Position numbers and translations under genes: made by a program. This document shows, piece after piece, positions 6,324 through 7,251 of a stretch of DNA of 7,251 bases; position 1 is the first letter of the stretch, and every line of letters starts with the position of its first letter. The DNA lies in contig SKYC01000065.1 of NCBI GenBank assembly GCA_007128085.1, positions 1 to 7,251 on the forward strand, read 5' to 3'. Below the pieces are notes generated by a model. The model saw only the letters and a program-made list of their open reading frames with translations, did not search any database and was not told the DNA's origin. This DNA comes from Saprospiraceae bacterium. GTDB lineage: Bacteria; Bacteroidota; Bacteroidia; Chitinophagales; Saprospiraceae.

Positions 6324-7251
6324 TGCCAGAAATCAGCATAATCATACCTCTCTTCAATGAAGAAGAATCCATTCCTGAATTACTCAGGTGGATCGAAGAA
6401 GTGATGAGCGGTTACAAGAAGTCCTATGAAATCATACTGGTCGACGACGGAAGTACAGACAATTCCTGGTCGACCATTGAGGAGATGTCGAAAAAATACA
6501 GTCACTTGAAGGCCGTGCGATTCAGAACGAATTACGGAAAATCAGCGGGACTTCAAAAGGGTTTTGAGGTGGCATCGGGAGAAGTGGTCATTACTATGGA
6601 TGCTGATTTGCAGGACAGCCCGGAAGAAATTCCCGAATTGCATCAAATGATACTTGAGCAGGATTTGGACCTGATTTCGGGCTGGAAAAAGAAAAGGTAC
6701 GACCCCATCACCAAGACCATTCCCACCAAGTTGTTTAATTACACCACCCGTTTAATTTCCGGTGTCAAACTCAACGATATCAACTGTGGACTGAAGGCCT
6801 ACCGAAAAGAGGTGGTAAAATCCATTGAGGTCTACGGAGAGATGCATCGCTACATACCCGTCATTGCCAAGTGGGCCGGTTTTAACAAGATAGGAGAGAA
6901 AGTGGTGGAGCATCAGGCGCGAAAATTCGGAAAAACCAAATTCGGTCCCGAGCGATTCATCAACGGGTTTCTCGATTTACTCTCCATTACTTTGGTGGGA
7001 AAATTCGGAAAAAAACCCATGCATTTTTTCGGACCTCTCGGCACTTTTTTCTTCCTCACCGGCTTTTTAATACTCGCCTACCTGAGCATTTTGAAATTGG
7101 TCTATTCAATGACCCAAATGACTGCCAGGCCGCTGTTTTTTTACGGTCTTTTATCCTTTATTTTTGGTGCGCAATTGTTCCTGACCGGCTTTCTGGCAGA
7201 AATGGTTTCGCGCAATTCTCCGAGGAGAAACACCTACAGCATTAAAGAAAC
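6323..7251 (+). CDS. Family 2 glycosyltransferase, DPM1/GtrB-like polyprenyl-phosphate sugar synthase (3' end outside window)
   Basis: Predicted to move a sugar from a nucleotide donor to a polyprenyl phosphate on the cytoplasmic side of the membrane, making a lipid-linked sugar donor for glycan modification. The 309 visible residues begin with the GT-A start ISIIIPLFNEEESI (4-17), then the nucleotide-binding VDDGSTDNS (40-48), the metal-binding DADLQD (93-98), INCGLKAYRK (153-162), GEMHRYIPV (172-180) and the RKFGKTKFG stretch (200-208) seen in bacterial DPM1-like enzymes. Two C-terminal membrane helices lie at about 233-256 and 267-291, as in GtrB-type proteins. Family members are usually 310-330 residues, so only the tail is probably missing. 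The ATG overlaps the preceding TAA by one base (TAATG). The donor sugar cannot be told from the sequence. Confidence 0.92.
   Translation, partial: MPEISIIIPLFNEEESIPELLRWIEEVMSGYKKSYEIILVDDGSTDNSWSTIEEMSKKYSHLKAVRFRTNYGKSAGLQKGFEVASGEVVITMDADLQDSPEEIPELHQMILEQDLDLISGWKKKRYDPITKTIPTKLFNYTTRLISGVKLNDINCGLKAYRKEVVKSIEVYGEMHRYIPVIAKWAGFNKIGEKVVEHQARKFGKTKFGPERFINGFLDLLSITLVGKFGKKPMHFFGPLGTFFFLTGFLILAYLSILKLVYSMTQMTARPLFFYGLLSFIFGAQLFLTGFLAEMVSRNSPRRNTYSIKE

Overview
The window looks like a chromosomal segment of a Bacteroidota bacterium, possibly Saprospiraceae- or Cytophaga-like; the genus cannot be fixed from sequence alone. Three things point there. Two leader regions carry the Bacteroidota-type -7 box TAnnTTTG. 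Strong Shine-Dalgarno sequences are scarce and A-rich leaders precede the start codons. Several protein types are typical of the phylum: a two-domain Smr protein with a DUF2027-like region, DUF4199 membrane proteins, and a dihydroorotase homologue without its metal ligands.

Layout. (1) 32-1444 (+) encodes a membrane polyprenyl-phosphate sugar-1-phosphate transferase that starts surface polysaccharide assembly. (2) 1445-1940 is a convergent, apparently non-coding gap of about 500 bases. It holds two diverged direct copies of a ~93-base repeat core (84% identical, 223 bases apart), a tandem CTTTGCG octamer, an AT-rich inverted repeat and a weak candidate terminator. (3) 1941-2750 (-) encodes a DUF2027/Smr protein that seems to lack the usual N-terminal domain and has no ATG at its domain start. 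(4) 2960-3619 (+) is queE, divergent from the Smr gene, with its own TAnnTTTG promoter and a 10-base palindrome next to the expected transcription start. (5) 3620-3882 is a leader region with another TAnnTTTG box and a long imperfect hairpin capped by GAAA. (6) 3883-7251 (+) is a probable operon: a dihydroorotase-family protein with every canonical metal ligand replaced, two DUF4199-type membrane proteins, and a DPM1/GtrB-like glycosyltransferase that overlaps the preceding stop by one base and runs off the window.

How the genes fit together. Two membrane-linked glycan enzymes bracket the window: a phosphoglycosyltransferase at the left and a polyprenyl-phosphate glycosyltransferase at the right. 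The right-hand operon joins a probably non-catalytic amidohydrolase fold to two small membrane proteins and a lipid-linked sugar donor synthase. That suggests a membrane or envelope role rather than plain pyrimidine synthesis, but this is inference. QueE belongs to queuosine/7-deazaguanine synthesis and has no visible pathway partner here. The points most worth following are the degenerate dihydroorotase and its neighbours, the structured leader, the paired intergenic repeats and the shortened Smr gene.
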